Shown: positions 1-9,435, numbered from the stretch's first letter. The stretch is 64,000 nucleotides of DNA from Chitinophagaceae bacterium (GCA_016721385.1 JADKIE010000004.1:310001-374000); one strand, 5' to 3'. Numbers and translations: made by a program. Notes: generated by a model from the letters alone, not told the origin.

Positions 1-301
1 ATATGGCACTCATTCCACTAGAGAAAGCAGCAGCAGCTTCCCCGCTATCCCAAAGTTTTAAACGTTCCTCCAATATTTCCATATCGGGATTATTTATGCG
101 ACTGTATATTAAGCCCATTTCTTCGCCTTCATGGCCGGGTTTACCATAAGCCATTTCAAAAAAGGCCTTACCTTCTTCGGCCGTTTTAAATGCAAATGTG
201 GAGGTTTGAAATATGGGGCATTTTACAGAGCCTTCACTAAGCGCCGGCTTGTAACCATAGCCCATCATCTGTGTTTCCGGAGCAAAGTTATGATTAGCCA
301 T
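1..301 (-). CDS. PLP-dependent transsulfuration enzyme, 3' end outside window
   Basis: This is the N-terminal 100 residues of a Cys/Met metabolism PLP-dependent enzyme (cystathionine gamma-synthase / methionine gamma-lyase family), which handles sulfur amino acids in the cytosol. The visible part carries the family's N-terminal substrate region, including 'IFQTSTFAF', 'YSRINNPD' and 'FSSGMSAI'. The YSR..NP motif contacts the cofactor phosphate of the neighbouring subunit in this family. The lysine that binds PLP lies beyond the window edge, so the exact reaction (gamma-synthase or lyase) cannot be read. The start is the ATG whose complement ends at 301. No gene overlaps it, and an apparently empty gap of about 125 bases separates it from the next gene. 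Confidence 0.8.
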   Translation of the reverse strand, partial: MANHNFAPETQMMGYGYKPALSEGSVKCPIFQTSTFAFKTAEEGKAFFEMAYGKPGHEGEEMGLIYSRINNPDMEILEERLKLWDSGEAAAAFSSGMSAI

Positions 302-426
302 AAACCTTATTTTTATCAAAGATTTATAATATTTACATTAAAAAATATGATTTTAGTTACATAAGGCAATGAAGTTAAACCTACTATTTAGGCAGGTTAA
401 GGAAAATTTTAGTGTGATATTGAAGT

Positions 427-1467
427 TTATTTTATTCTTGGATCCACCACTCTGTACAACACATCTGCCAACATATTTATTACAATAAAAATACTGGCCG
501 AAAAAAGCACCGCACCCATAACTACAGGATAATCTAATTTTTCAAGGGCATCAACAGTAAGTTTGCCTATACCCTTCCAACCAAAAATGTATTCAATAAA
601 AAAAGCGCCGGCAAGTAACTCGGCAAACCAACCCGTTATGGCTGTAATAACCGGATTAAGTGCATTACGTAAGGCATGTTTAAATATTACTTGCTTTTTG
701 CTTAAGCCTTTAGCATAGGCGGTTCGTATATAATCCTGATTAAGTACATCTAACATGGCACTACGGGTAAGTTGTGTAATAATGGCCAATGGTCGTATGC
801 CTAACGTAAATGCAGGAAGAATAAGGTTTTTTATGGTAATGTATTTTTCGCCGGTAACCTCATCTATATCAAACCAACTTCCCGTTAAATTTAATCCTGT
901 GTATTGATGCAGCACTACACGAAAAAAATATGCAATTAAAATTGCCATAAAAAAAGAAGGGGCAGATATTCCAATAATACTGCTAAATACTGCCGATGTA
1001 TCCATCCAGGTACCTTTTTTTATGGCGGCGATAACACCTAACAATATACCAAAAAAAGTAGCAAATAACATTGCCGCAAATGCTAACAATAGCGTGCCGG
1101 GCAAAGCTTCCATTAACATAGTACCAACATCTTTTTTAGTTTGATAACTTTTTCGCAGATAAGGGAATTTAATGCCAAATTTTGTATCGCCACCCATAAA
1201 AAAGCCATTTAATTTTTTCTTTTCTATATCGGCTTTACTATGAAAACATACTGGTGAAACATCATTTAAATACAATACAAATTGTTTCCATTTGGGTTGG
1301 TCCAGATATAAGTCTTTACGGATATTATCCATTGTTTTTTTGTCGCCGGTTTGGCCAACAATCATACGTGCCGGGTCGCCAAAGCCCTGAAACATAACAA
1401 ATACAAGCGCTACTACACCTAAAAGTATAGAAAATGCATATAGTATTTTTTTTAAGAAGAAATTCAA
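427..1467 (-). CDS. Peptide/nickel-type ABC transporter permease (DppB/OppB family)
   Basis: This inner-membrane permease of the binding-protein-dependent family probably moves oligopeptides or similar solutes. About 346 residues include an N-terminal membrane segment with the usual 'GDPAR' after it, a periplasmic loop longer than in most family members, then five further hydrophobic segments. The cytoplasmic EAA-type loop is visible as 'RTAYAKGLSKKQVIFKHALRNALNP'-like sequence near residue 250. The C-terminus ends in 'VDPRIK', as is typical. The frame starts at a TTG. Open sequence lies upstream without an in-frame ATG, so an indel near 1500 could have hidden a longer N-terminus. No partner permease, ATPase or binding protein is in the window. 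Confidence 0.85.
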   Translation of the reverse strand: MNFFLKKILYAFSILLGVVALVFVMFQGFGDPARMIVGQTGDKKTMDNIRKDLYLDQPKWKQFVLYLNDVSPVCFHSKADIEKKKLNGFFMGGDTKFGIKFPYLRKSYQTKKDVGTMLMEALPGTLLLAFAAMLFATFFGILLGVIAAIKKGTWMDTSAVFSSIIGISAPSFFMAILIAYFFRVVLHQYTGLNLTGSWFDIDEVTGEKYITIKNLILPAFTLGIRPLAIITQLTRSAMLDVLNQDYIRTAYAKGLSKKQVIFKHALRNALNPVITAITGWFAELLAGAFFIEYIFGWKGIGKLTVDALEKLDYPVVMGAVLFSASIFIVINMLADVLYRVVDPRIK

Positions 1468-1501
1468 GCTAAGTTGTTTGATAAATGCATTACGAATGTA
1501 A

Positions 1502-2631
1502 TCATTTTAAAACATTATCAAAATCGGCCCAACCCCATTTATGTTTTACAACAGCGCCATTCATTAAATACAATGTAGGATTACTACGTGCTGCTGTTTT
1601 TATTGCAGTGGCATCGCATGTGAAAATCGGAATCAAATTCTTTTTTAAACCACTTCCTTCTTGAAAATTAAAACGCTTGTTGGTTAAATCGTAGTTTGAC
1701 GTGATTATATAAAGTGGTTTTTTAAGTGCCAATTCATTAACTAAGGATAAATCCCTATTCCAATTTGAAGGATAGTTGACAAAGTCTTTTACAAACAACA
1801 AATAGTATTCGCCTTGCTGTGTTAAAACGGCTTCAGTTGTATCATTTCCGCTTTGGGTTGTAAACGAAAAATCATTTATTAAAGGCACATTGTTTTTACC
1901 TTTTTGTATCAACACTTGTTTTCTATCTACAAACTGCCATGTACTGTCGGGTAAAGCGCTTGTGGTAAATTCCTTTTTCTCTCCATTTTTTTGATATACA
2001 AAAGTATAATCGTACTTATCGGGTACAGCATCTTTAGGCATTTTTCTTAAATCCAAAATATTGTTGCCAACTTTATAAGGTAAGCAATCTCTTAAAGGCA
2101 AATGCCTTTGTACATACCATTGTAAAAGCGAAACAACTATAATTGAAATTAAAATGATTGCTATACCTAAAGTATTTTTAAATAATGGCTTTATGTGTTT
2201 ATTGCCAAAAGCAATAACAGGATGAGAGCCAGTAAAACCAAGTCTTTTGTAAAGGTTTGTATCGGCGTTAGAGGTATACAATCGCCAAAACAGCCACAGG
2301 CTCTAATTTTGCCGGTAAATAATACAAAGGCGGTTAAAAAAGTAAAGAAAATGGTAAGTAATAAAAGTAAATAGGTAGTAAGTTTTTTTTGCCATCCAAT
2401 TAACAATGCTACTCCTAATACTACTTCCAATGTTATTATAAGTAAAGAAAACCAAAGTGCATGTTCGTTAAACCAATCCATTAGTTTGGGTAAAAACCCA
2501 TCTTTTGCCCAAACTTCAAAAAACTCCTGCATTTTATAGGATAATCCTTTAGGGTCAATGGCTTTAACCAGGCCCGAAAAAATAAAAAGGCAGCCTACTA
2601 ATACTCTTGATATGTTTACTACTAATTTCAT
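1502..2631 (-). CDS. BT_3928-type DoxX membrane protein with C-terminal thioredoxin-like region, frame broken
   Basis: The N-terminal half (about 145 residues, start 2631) is a DoxX-like four-helix membrane protein with 'IFSGLVKAIDP' and a cysteine-containing 'CGCFGDCIPL' loop. The second half lies in another frame (1502 to about 2215). It starts with a further membrane helix and continues into a soluble domain with a late 'YIITSNYDL' segment, as in the BT_3928 family of Bacteroidota. A single-base indel near 2195-2215 joins both halves into one protein of about 375 residues. The start chosen, MKLVVN, directly abuts the DUF1599 stop at 2633. The function is not established; a redox role is suggested only by the fold and cysteines. 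Confidence 0.75.
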
Positions 2632-2632
2632 A

Positions 2633-3182
2633 TTATCCTCTATGTATTTTTTCTTCAATTAATATTAATGCAAAAATGGCATAATTAATAATGTCATAAA
2701 AATTAGCATCTATCCCTTCGCTAATAATAGTTTGTCCGTCGTTTTTAAGTATTTGCTTTATGCGTAAAATTTTTGCTAAAGTTAAATCTACAAAACTTTC
2801 CTGGCTCATCTCTCTCCATGCTTCTCCATAATCGTGGTTTTTATCCTGCATTAATTTTTTGGCAAACGCTATTTTTTCTTCGTACAGCTTTTGCACTTGT
2901 TCCACTGGCAAATCTTCTACTTCATCATCGTTAATATCTAACTGTATTAAACCAATTATTCCGTAGTTTAAAATGCCTTTAAATTCACTGATAATATCAT
3001 CGCCAATTTTTTGCAAGCCCTTTTCCTGTATAGTTCTTATGCGTTTTGCTTTAATATATATTTGATCGGCAACCGATATGGTACGATACACCCTCCAGGA
3101 TGTGCCATAATCTTTTGTTTTGCTTAAAAATATTTTTGCAGGATGTTACCGCAGCATCATATTGTTCATTTGTATTGCTCAT
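2633..3182 (-). CDS. DUF1599 domain protein, frame broken near the start
   Basis: The protein matches the DUF1599 family (nucleotide-modification-associated domain 1), which is conserved in Bacteroidota next to a DoxX gene, exactly as here. The main frame covers residues 'YRTISVADQIYIKAKRIRT' onward. The first 25 residues (MSNTNEQYDA...) are in another frame. Adding one T to the T5 run near 3131 gives the expected 'SKTKDYGTSWRVYRT' join, so this is a homopolymer deletion. The start ATG at 3182 overlaps the upstream FKBP stop as TAATG, which suggests translational coupling. The biochemical role is unknown. Confidence 0.75.
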
Positions 3183-4186
3183 TACTTCTTCTTTGCTTTT
3201 GGCGTAATTTTTACTTTTGGTTTTGCTACAGGCTTTTTGTTGGTGCAATTACTTTTGGCGCAGGTGCATTTGCAGGTGTTATTGCTACAATTTCAATATC
3301 AAAAATCAATATTTCATTGGGGCCAATGGCAGGGCCATTTCCGGCACTTCCGTAACCCAAAGGAGATGGAATAAAGAAAATAGCTTTACTGCCTTTGTTT
3401 AAATATTTTAAACCTTCTTCCCAACCGGCAATAACCTGTACCGGTTTTTGAAAAAGATTAACTTCATATGGTTGCACATGACCAAAATTTGGATCAGTAT
3501 TGCTATCAAATACTTTGCCTGCAAGGGTTTGGCCGGTGTAATTTACTTTTACTTTATCATTGTCGGTTGCATTTTTACCAACCCCTTTTTAGTTTTTTAA
3601 TAAACGAGCCTTTTGGAGTTTTTATAGCACCAGTAATTTTATTGGATGCCATGTATTGATTTATTACATCTGTTTCCTTTGCAAAAATGGCTATATTTTT
3701 TTGAGCCTGCAGCATTGCAGCAATCTGTTGCTCGGAATTAATTGCACTATCGGCTTTTTCTTTTGTGCTAAAAACATCTTCTATTTTAATACAAGTATAT
3801 AAGTAATTGCCCTTTTCAAACATTGGCGGCATTGGAACTTGCGAATTTTTGTATGCCGAATCAATAATAATACGAATATCCACGCTATCATTTGGCCTTA
3901 GCTGCTTTAAAATAGCATAATAATATCCGGGCAAATTAGCTGTATCTATTGGTTGTATTGGAGATGTATAATCTTTACTATCGTACAATACAGTATCTTT
4001 TGCTCCACGGTACATTTGTGTAAAATGCATTTTAACAAAACTGCCATATTTTATTAATTCGCCCTGATTGGATGAATAAATTTTATATTCAAGATTATTT
4101 TCGCCTTTTGTAAAAGAAGAATCGGTTTGTGCATGTGCAATGCTGCCTATGGATAACATGGCTAAAAAAAAGAATGCTTTTTTCAT
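3182..4186 (-). CDS. Secreted FKBP-type peptidyl-prolyl isomerase, frames broken
   Basis: This exported prolyl isomerase probably assists folding of periplasmic or outer-membrane proteins. It has an N-terminal signal peptide (MKKAFFFLAML...AHA), a leader domain of about 170 residues, and a C-terminal FKBP domain with 'GKVFDSN', 'VIAGWEEGL' and 'IPSPLGYG'. Frames change near 3580 (C-terminal to 'KTPKGSFIKK') and near 3230. The second repair, one extra A in an A5 run, gives a basic tail 'KKPVAKPKVK...' that ends in TAATG with the DUF1599 gene. It is a paralogue of the FKBP at 4892-5974: both share the 'GAKDTVL.DS' region. The gene is divergent from folP. Confidence 0.8.
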
Positions 4187-4246
4187 TTTATTTTTTGAAG
4201 TTTGCGTATAAATGTTACAAACCTCAAAAATAACAGAAATACGCCA

Positions 4247-4951
4247 ATGTTCACATTAAACTGTAAGGGTAAATTATTGGTACTTGATACACCAATAATA
4301 ATGGGAATAATTAATGCTACGCCAGATTCGTTCTATAAAGGCAACCTAGATGATGATATTTTAGGCATTGCTGCTAAAATGATTGAGGATGGAGCTACAA
4401 TTTTAGATATTGGTGGACAAAGCACAAAGCCAAAAAGCATAACACTTTCTGCTAAAGAAGAACTGGCAAGAGTAATGCCTTTTATTAAAAAAATTGCCGC
4501 TGCATTTCCGCAAACAATAATTTCGATAGATACATTTTATAGTGAGGTAGCCATAGAGGCTGTAAACGCCGGAGCATCTATTGTAAATGATATTAGTGCC
4601 GGTAATATGGATTCTAAAATGCTCTCAACTGTTGCCCGTCTTAATGTTCCCTATGTGTGTATGCACATGCAGGGAACACCTGCAAGTATGCAAGTAAATC
4701 CAACTTATCAAAATGTTAGTAAAGAAATACTTGAATTTTTTATAAGCAAGCTGGAAGAATGCAAAAATGCAGGAGTTAAAGATGTAATAATTGACCCCGG
4801 ATTTGGTTTTGGTAAAACAATTGAACATAATTATTCTTTATTAAAAAACCTTCCTGTTTTTTCTATGTTAGATAAGCCAATATTGGCAGGCTTATCTCGT
4901 AAAAGCATGATTTATAAACCACTTAAAACATTTTTTGGGAGTTGCTTTTGA
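4247..4951 (+). CDS. folP: Dihydropteroate synthase, C-terminally truncated
   Basis: This enzyme condenses 6-hydroxymethyl-dihydropterin diphosphate with p-aminobenzoate in folate synthesis. Motifs appear in order: 'GIINATPDSF' (pterin loop), 'DIGGQSTKP', 'VNDISA', 'HMQGTP', 'DPGFGFGKT' and 'GLSRKSMI'. The ATG at 4247 fits the family start; a TTG at 4202 would add 15 non-homologous residues. The protein stops about 15 residues after the SRKSMI motif. It lacks the final 30 or so residues, including the conserved 'RVHD' segment that binds the pterin diphosphate. No other frame supplies them because the following DNA already codes for the opposite-strand FKBP. It is truncated, or the assembly is joined wrongly. 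Confidence 0.85.
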   Translation: MFTLNCKGKLLVLDTPIIMGIINATPDSFYKGNLDDDILGIAAKMIEDGATILDIGGQSTKPKSITLSAKEELARVMPFIKKIAAAFPQTIISIDTFYSEVAIEAVNAGASIVNDISAGNMDSKMLSTVARLNVPYVCMHMQGTPASMQVNPTYQNVSKEILEFFISKLEECKNAGVKDVIIDPGFGFGKTIEHNYSLLKNLPVFSMLDKPILAGLSRKSMIYKPLKTFFGSCF

Positions 4952-5974
4952 TAAGCTATCAGCTCTTTTCATTTCTGCTTCTTGCATTTGCTTTTGTGCA
5001 GCTGCTTCTTTTTCCTGATTGGCTTTTATTAAAGCTTCTTCATCTTCAATATTTACCATATCAATATCAAATACTAAAATATCATTTGGCTTAATGGTAC
5101 CGTTACCTTGTGTGCCATATCCCAGTGGAGATGGAATGTACATGGTAGCTTTACAACCTTTATTTAACAATGCAAAACCATCTGTCCAGCCAGGAATAAC
5201 ACTACCTAATTGCCCCATACTAACCTGGTAAGGTTGGGTGTGCTTAAATTTAGGATCAATATTTGAGTCGAATACTTTGCTACTGTCAAATGTTTTACCT
5301 GTATAATTCACTGTAACTACATCATTAGGAGATGCATTTGCACCTGTGCCGGGTGTATTGATTACAACAAATGTACCCCATTTGGTTTTTTGTGCTTTAA
5401 TATTATTTTTTAGCAAAATAGTCTTCCAATGCCTTAATATCTTTATCCAATTGAGGCTTTTTTGTAGCGATATCTTTTTCAATAGTAGCAATTTGCTTGT
5501 TGTACATTTTGCCTTAGCCAACGCCCACTCTGCTTTATTTGCACTATCTGCCTGGTCTTTAGTTTCAAAAATATTTACCAACTTGATGGTAGTGTATAAA
5601 TACTTTCCCTTTTTCATATAAGGTGGCATTTGATCGGGTTGTTTTTTAAATACACTATCGGTAAGCGTACGTAAAACAAGGCTATCTCCACTTTTTAACT
5701 GGCGTAAAATTTTAAAATACACCGGAGGTGTTTGCACAGAGTCAAACACTTCAATACGTGGCATCATATCTCTGCTATCCGATAAAACGGTATCTTTTGC
5801 TCCCTTATACATTTGCACAATATGCATTTGCATAAAATTGCCATAGTTTAGTTTTTTACCATTCCCTTTAGAGATGATTTTATATTCAATGCCATCCCCG
5901 CCTTTCTTAAACGCTTCTGTACAAGCTGTAAGCGTAATTGTACAAATAACAACAATTGTGATTAAATTTTTCAT
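4892..5974 (-). CDS. FKBP-type peptidyl-prolyl isomerase lipoprotein, two compensating frameshifts
   Basis: This is a predicted lipoprotein prolyl isomerase. The N-terminus has a lipobox ('TLTAC', Cys at about residue 18). A leader domain carries 'GAKDTVLSDS' and 'MPPYMKKGKYLYT', followed by an FKBP domain with 'GKTFDSSKVFDSN', 'VIPGWTDGF' and 'IPSPLGYGTQGNG'. Between about residues 150 and 190 the listed frame gives odd sequence. Another frame there reads 'KMYNKQIATIEKDIATKKPQ', a helical linker, and two opposite single-A indels explain it. A charged tail follows the FKBP domain. The last 15 residues overlap folP antisense and may be an artefact of a junction. It lies 14 bases downstream of nrnA, in the same operon. 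Confidence 0.8.
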   Translation of the reverse strand: MKNLITIVVICTITLTACTEAFKKGGDGIEYKIISKGNGKKLNYGNFMQMHIVQMYKGAKDTVLSDSRDMMPRIEVFDSVQTPPVYFKILRQLKSGDSLVLRTLTDSVFKKQPDQMPPYMKKGKYLYTTIKLVNIFETKDQADSANKAEWALAKAKCTTSKLLLLKKISLQKSLNWIKILRHWKTILLKNNIKAQKTKWGTFVVINTPGTGANASPNDVVTVNYTGKTFDSSKVFDSNIDPKFKHTQPYQVSMGQLGSVIPGWTDGFALLNKGCKATMYIPSPLGYGTQGNGTIKPNDILVFDIDMVNIEDEEALIKANQEKEAAAQKQMQEAEMKRADSLSKATPKKCFKWFINHAFTR

Positions 5975-5987
5975 TCTGCTTTTATTT

Positions 5988-7007
5988 TTAAAATTGATAA
6001 CTACATAATTCTGCTGCATTTTCTTTTATTGCAGCTTTAAGTTTTAAAACAACTTCTTCCAAAGGCTCTTTGTTAAAACCGCCGGCAGCATTAAAATGGC
6101 CACCGCCGTTAAAATATTTTCGGGCAAAGGTATTAACATCAAAATTACCTTTACTTCTAAACGAACTTTTTCGTTCCTCTCCTCTATCTATAATAATTAC
6201 AGCCAGTTTTATTCCCTTTATGCTTAATGGATAGTTTACCAAACCTTCGGTATCGCCTGTTCTAACATCAAACTTTATCAAATCGCTTTGTGGTATGGCT
6301 ATAAGCGCTGTATTGTACTCGTAAAATATTTCCATTCTGTTACTTAACACATGCCCGATAAACCTAAACCTGTTTTCTAAAAAATTATCAAATAATTCTT
6401 CATGAACAAGGCTGTGTTGTAAGCCTTTCTCTTTTAAATGTGCCACCATTTTGTGTACACTTGCCGTAGTAGATGGAAAGCGGAATGATCCTGTATCTGT
6501 CATTACTCCAGCGTATAAGCAGGTAGCTACATCCTCAGTAATTTTGTCTTCAAAACCAGCTTCGCAAATAAAATCATAAACCATTTCGCAGGTAGAGCTC
6601 TTGCTGGTATCACTTATTCCATAGGTAAACACTTCTTCTTGCGGCTCCCTGTGATGGTCAATAAGTATGCGTTGTGCATTTGAAGTCAACAACTTATCGG
6701 CCATGTTTTTAGTGCGGCTAAGTGTATTAAAATCTAAGCAAAAAATCCAATCGGCATCGGCAATAAGCTTATTGCTTTTTTCTGTTTGTCCTTCGTAATC
6801 AATTACTTTTTTGCAGCCCGGCATCCAATGTAAAAAACTTGCCCAATTGGTTGGAGAAATTACAGTAACGTCATGCCCAAATTGTATTAAAAAATGATAT
6901 AAAGCTAAAGATGAGCCCATTGCATCGCCATCGGGTTTTTGATGCGTTGTAATAACTACCTTTTTAGATTGAGCAAGTAAACTATATAAATTTTGAATTG
7001 ATTGCAT
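5988..7007 (-). CDS. nrnA: DHH/DHHA1 phosphoesterase, NrnA-type oligoribonuclease / pAp phosphatase
   Basis: This cytosolic phosphoesterase degrades nanoRNA or pAp and, in some relatives, c-di-AMP products. It is intact at about 339 residues. DHH-family motifs are visible: 'KPDGDAMGSS', 'CLDFN', 'LIDHHREP' and 'MTDTGSFRF'. The C-terminal DHHA1 domain ends in 'GGGHFNAAGG', which binds the substrate. The start MQSIQNLYS at 7007 is chosen because 20 more upstream residues from the next possible start do not look like the family and would come from an intergenic repeat. It forms an operon with the FKBP lipoprotein. Confidence 0.85.
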   Translation of the reverse strand: MQSIQNLYSLLAQSKKVVITTHQKPDGDAMGSSLALYHFLIQFGHDVTVISPTNWASFLHWMPGCKKVIDYEGQTEKSNKLIADADWIFCLDFNTLSRTKNMADKLLTSNAQRILIDHHREPQEEVFTYGISDTSKSSTCEMVYDFICEAGFEDKITEDVATCLYAGVMTDTGSFRFPSTTASVHKMVAHLKEKGLQHSLVHEELFDNFLENRFRFIGHVLSNRMEIFYEYNTALIAIPQSDLIKFDVRTGDTEGLVNYPLSIKGIKLAVIIIDRGEERKSSFRSKGNFDVNTFARKYFNGGGHFNAAGGFNKEPLEEVVLKLKAAIKENAAELCSYQF

Positions 7008-7023
7008 AAAGCGGCGCAAAAGT

Positions 7024-7066
7024 AAGGGAAAGTTTACAGTTTTCAGTTGGCAGTTTGTAGTTTGCA
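7024..7066. repeat. Short degenerate 7-base direct repeats upstream of nrnA
   Basis: The stretch reads as imperfect tandem units of the form CAGTTTN (tttacag, ttttcag, ttggcag, tttgtag, tttgca). Similar A/T-rich heptamer strings occur in other Bacteroidota intergenic regions (recollection, not checked). It sits between divergent nrnA and ndk. Confidence 0.4.
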
Positions 7067-7142
7067 CTTAATCCTAGGTGCTTTTTTGATAAATTGTATT
7101 ATATATTTTGCAATAACTGAAAACCGTAAATGGTAAACTGTT

Positions 7143-7150
7143 TATCTTTG
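7143..7150 (+). promoter_or_regulatory. Candidate Bacteroidota -7 element upstream of ndk
   Basis: TATCTTTG matches the Bacteroidota -7 consensus TAnnTTTG and lies 20 bases before the ndk ATG. The matching TTTG -33 box is not present at the usual spacing (the nearest, at 7107-7110, is too far), so the call is tentative. Confidence 0.4.
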
Positions 7151-7169
7151 CGGCTCAAAAAAACAGAAT

Positions 7170-7586
7170 ATGAGCAATAGAACTTTTACAATGATTAAGC
7201 CCGATGCTACTCAAAATGGGCATACCGGCGGTATTTTACAAATGATAAATGCTGCAGGTTTTAGAATTGTAGCTATGAAAATGACCCACTTAAGCAAAGA
7301 AAAAGCCGGTGAATTTTATGCAGTACATAAGGAAAGGCCTTTTTACGGCGAATTAGTTGAATTTATGAGCCGTGGCCCAATTACAGCTGCAATATTAGAA
7401 AAAGAAAATGCAGTAGAAGATTTTAGAAAATTAATTGGCGCTACAAATCCTGCTAATGCGGAGGAAGGTACAATTCGTAAAAAATACGCTACATCTGTTG
7501 GCGAAAATGCTGTACATGGCAGCGATAGCGATGAAAACGCAGCAATTGAAGGTAATTTCTTCTTTAGTCAGTTAGAAAAATTTTAA
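7170..7586 (+). CDS. ndk: Nucleoside diphosphate kinase
   Basis: This cytosolic enzyme transfers the gamma-phosphate of ATP to nucleoside diphosphates through a phosphohistidine. It is intact at 138 residues, the normal family length. The N-terminal 'TMIKPDATQNG' is visible, along with 'RPFYGELVEFMSRGP' and the active-site segment 'NAVHGSDSDENA' containing the catalytic His. The C-terminus 'FFFSQLEKF' is typical. It is monocistronic: it has its own promoter region and a strong terminator directly after it. Confidence 0.95.
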   Translation: MSNRTFTMIKPDATQNGHTGGILQMINAAGFRIVAMKMTHLSKEKAGEFYAVHKERPFYGELVEFMSRGPITAAILEKENAVEDFRKLIGATNPANAEEGTIRKKYATSVGENAVHGSDSDENAAIEGNFFFSQLEKF

Positions 7587-7608
7587 TTTGTTAAATACTT
7601 AAATAGTT

Positions 7609-7638
7609 GAACCCCTGATTGCTCAGGGGTTCTTTTTT
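7609..7638 (+). terminator. Intrinsic terminator of ndk
   Basis: A perfect 10-bp stem (GAACCCCTGA / TCAGGGGTTC) with a TTGC loop is followed by six T residues, 23 bases after the ndk stop. Confidence 0.9.
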
Positions 7639-7742
7639 AATATTCAAGCACAAACAAACTACGTTATCTAAAACCTTTTTTTATAAATCTAACAACATAT
7701 AAACGGCTGTGTTTGTATTATATTGTGTTGTTTTAAAAAAGT

Positions 7743-8444
7743 ATGGTAAGCCTAACTATAATAAAATATAAAAAACGCTTTGTACCCTTTGCTTTTTTAG
7801 CAATGGCATTTTTTCGCATTCCGCTGTTTTTTAATAAGAACATATCTTTTTGGAAATTAATGGGTAGTGGTAAAAGCGGCAGTTTTGATAAAACACCCGA
7901 TTTGCAGCAATGGGCTATTTTTACAATTGACGACAGATTATTGATAACCAGTGAAAAAGAGTTTTTGTATGGCAATTTTATAGCAAAATGGCTTTCGTTC
8001 TTTAAAACTGAATCTATAACGTATATACTTGAGCCAATTCAGGGCCATGGCTTATGGGATGGAAAAAAATTGTTTAGCGATTCCCCCGTTAAGCAAAATT
8101 TTGAAGGAAAAATTGCCGTATTAACCAGAGCAACTATACGGGTTAGTAAACTATCTGCTTTTTGGAAACACGTAACTGGTGCTGCCCAAGAAATGAAAAC
8201 TGCTCCTGGTTTTATTTTATCGTATGGTATTGGCGAAATACCTTGGATAAAGCAAGCAACATTTAGCATTTGGGAAAATGCAGAAGCCATGAAAAATTTT
8301 GCTTATAAAATGCACAATCATGCAGAAATAATAAAAAAAACGAGACAACAAAATTGGTATAGCCAAGATATGTATGTACGATTTAAAATTTTGCTTTGCG
8401 AAGGTTGTATAAACGGTAATAAAGCCTTAGATTTAAAGTTGTAA
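7743..8444 (+). CDS. Spheroidene monooxygenase (CrtA)-like protein
   Basis: The intact 233-residue protein resembles the CrtA-like family that Bacteroidota genomes carry under the name spheroidene monooxygenase. The C-terminal half has 'APGFILSYGIGEIPW', 'QATFSIWEN' and a 'NWYSQDMYVRFKIL' block. In phototrophs CrtA oxidises acyclic carotenoids. No carotenoid genes are nearby, so the substrate here is unknown and the name is family-based only. The ATG at 7743 precedes a basic, hydrophobic N-terminus that could anchor to membrane. The gene stands 40 bases before the arginase-family gene and could be cotranscribed with it. Confidence 0.65.
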   Translation: MVSLTIIKYKKRFVPFAFLAMAFFRIPLFFNKNISFWKLMGSGKSGSFDKTPDLQQWAIFTIDDRLLITSEKEFLYGNFIAKWLSFFKTESITYILEPIQGHGLWDGKKLFSDSPVKQNFEGKIAVLTRATIRVSKLSAFWKHVTGAAQEMKTAPGFILSYGIGEIPWIKQATFSIWENAEAMKNFAYKMHNHAEIIKKTRQQNWYSQDMYVRFKILLCEGCINGNKALDLKL

Positions 8445-8483
8445 TTTTATTTTAACCAAATATTCCTTTCAGGAATTTGCTAT

Positions 8484-9430
8484 ATGAAGAATATTAAATT
8501 AATTGAAGTACCTTCTGAAATTGGTGCCGGAACCAGGGGCGCAAGCATGGGAATTGATGCCGTTAAAATTGCTGCACTTGATTTTATGAGCAATTTCTTT
8601 GTTCATTTTCCTTCGGAAAAAATTGAAGTTGAAAATAATTTACTTTTTGAACCCATACAATCGCCTTATGCAAAGCGAATTCATGGCGTACTAACCATGT
8701 ACGAACGAATTAGTAAAGCTGTTTGCGATTCTATAAAAGGGCATTTTTTTCCCGTTGTATTAAGTGGTGATCATAGCATGCCGGTGGTACTATTGCCGGA
8801 ATAAAAATGGCTAAACCAAAAAGCAAATTAGGTGTAATTTGGATAGATGCTCATGCCGATTTGCATACACCCTACACTACTCCATCGGGTAATTTACATG
8901 GTATGCCATTGGCAGCTTCAATTGCCGAGGATAATAAAGAAAATGCAGTGCATGAGTTGGATGAAAAAACAATAAGACTTTGGGATCAATTAAAATCTAT
9001 TGGAAAAATTAACCAAAAGGTTTTGCCGGAAGATGTAGTTTTTATATCGCTAAGAGATTTTGAAAAGGAAGAAAAATCTGTAATTGAAAAACATGGTATT
9101 AAAGTAATTTCAACTGCCGAAGTAAGGCGCAACGGCGCCGAGAATGTTTGCAGGAAAGTTTTACGCTATTTAAGTGATTGTACAGATATATATGTAAGTT
9201 TTGATGTAGATAGTTTAGATTCATCCATTTCTAAAGGAACAGGAACACCCGTTAGTAATGGGTTAAGAGAAAGAGAAGTAGAAGATTTGATAAGCAAATT
9301 TATGCAAAACAGAAAAGTATGTTGTTTTGAAATAACCGAAGTAAACCCTACGTTGGATAAAGAAAACCTGATGGCTGAAATTGCCTTTAATGTATTGCAA
9401 CGTAGTGTAAATGTTTTAATGATGAATTAG
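8484..9430 (+). CDS. Arginase/agmatinase/formiminoglutamase family hydrolase, frame broken
   Basis: This is a binuclear manganese ureohydrolase. The first frame ends soon after the metal motif 'SGDHS'; the second supplies 'VIWIDAHADLHTP', 'SFDVDSLDSS' and 'EITEVNPTLD'. All usual metal ligands (H in GDHS, DAHADxH, DxD) are present. A one-base loss near 8779 hides the expected 'GDHSNAGGTIAGIK' join. The repaired length is about 315 residues, normal for the family. Substrate (arginine, agmatine or formiminoglutamate) cannot be told from motifs. The hut genes elsewhere in the window make formiminoglutamate possible but they are 18 kb away. Confidence 0.8.
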
Positions 9431-9435
9431 CAGCT

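Noticed and set aside
5346..5621. 91-codon plus-strand frame
   Set aside because: It lies inside the FKBP lipoprotein gene and only appears coherent across the region where two indels shift that gene's frame.
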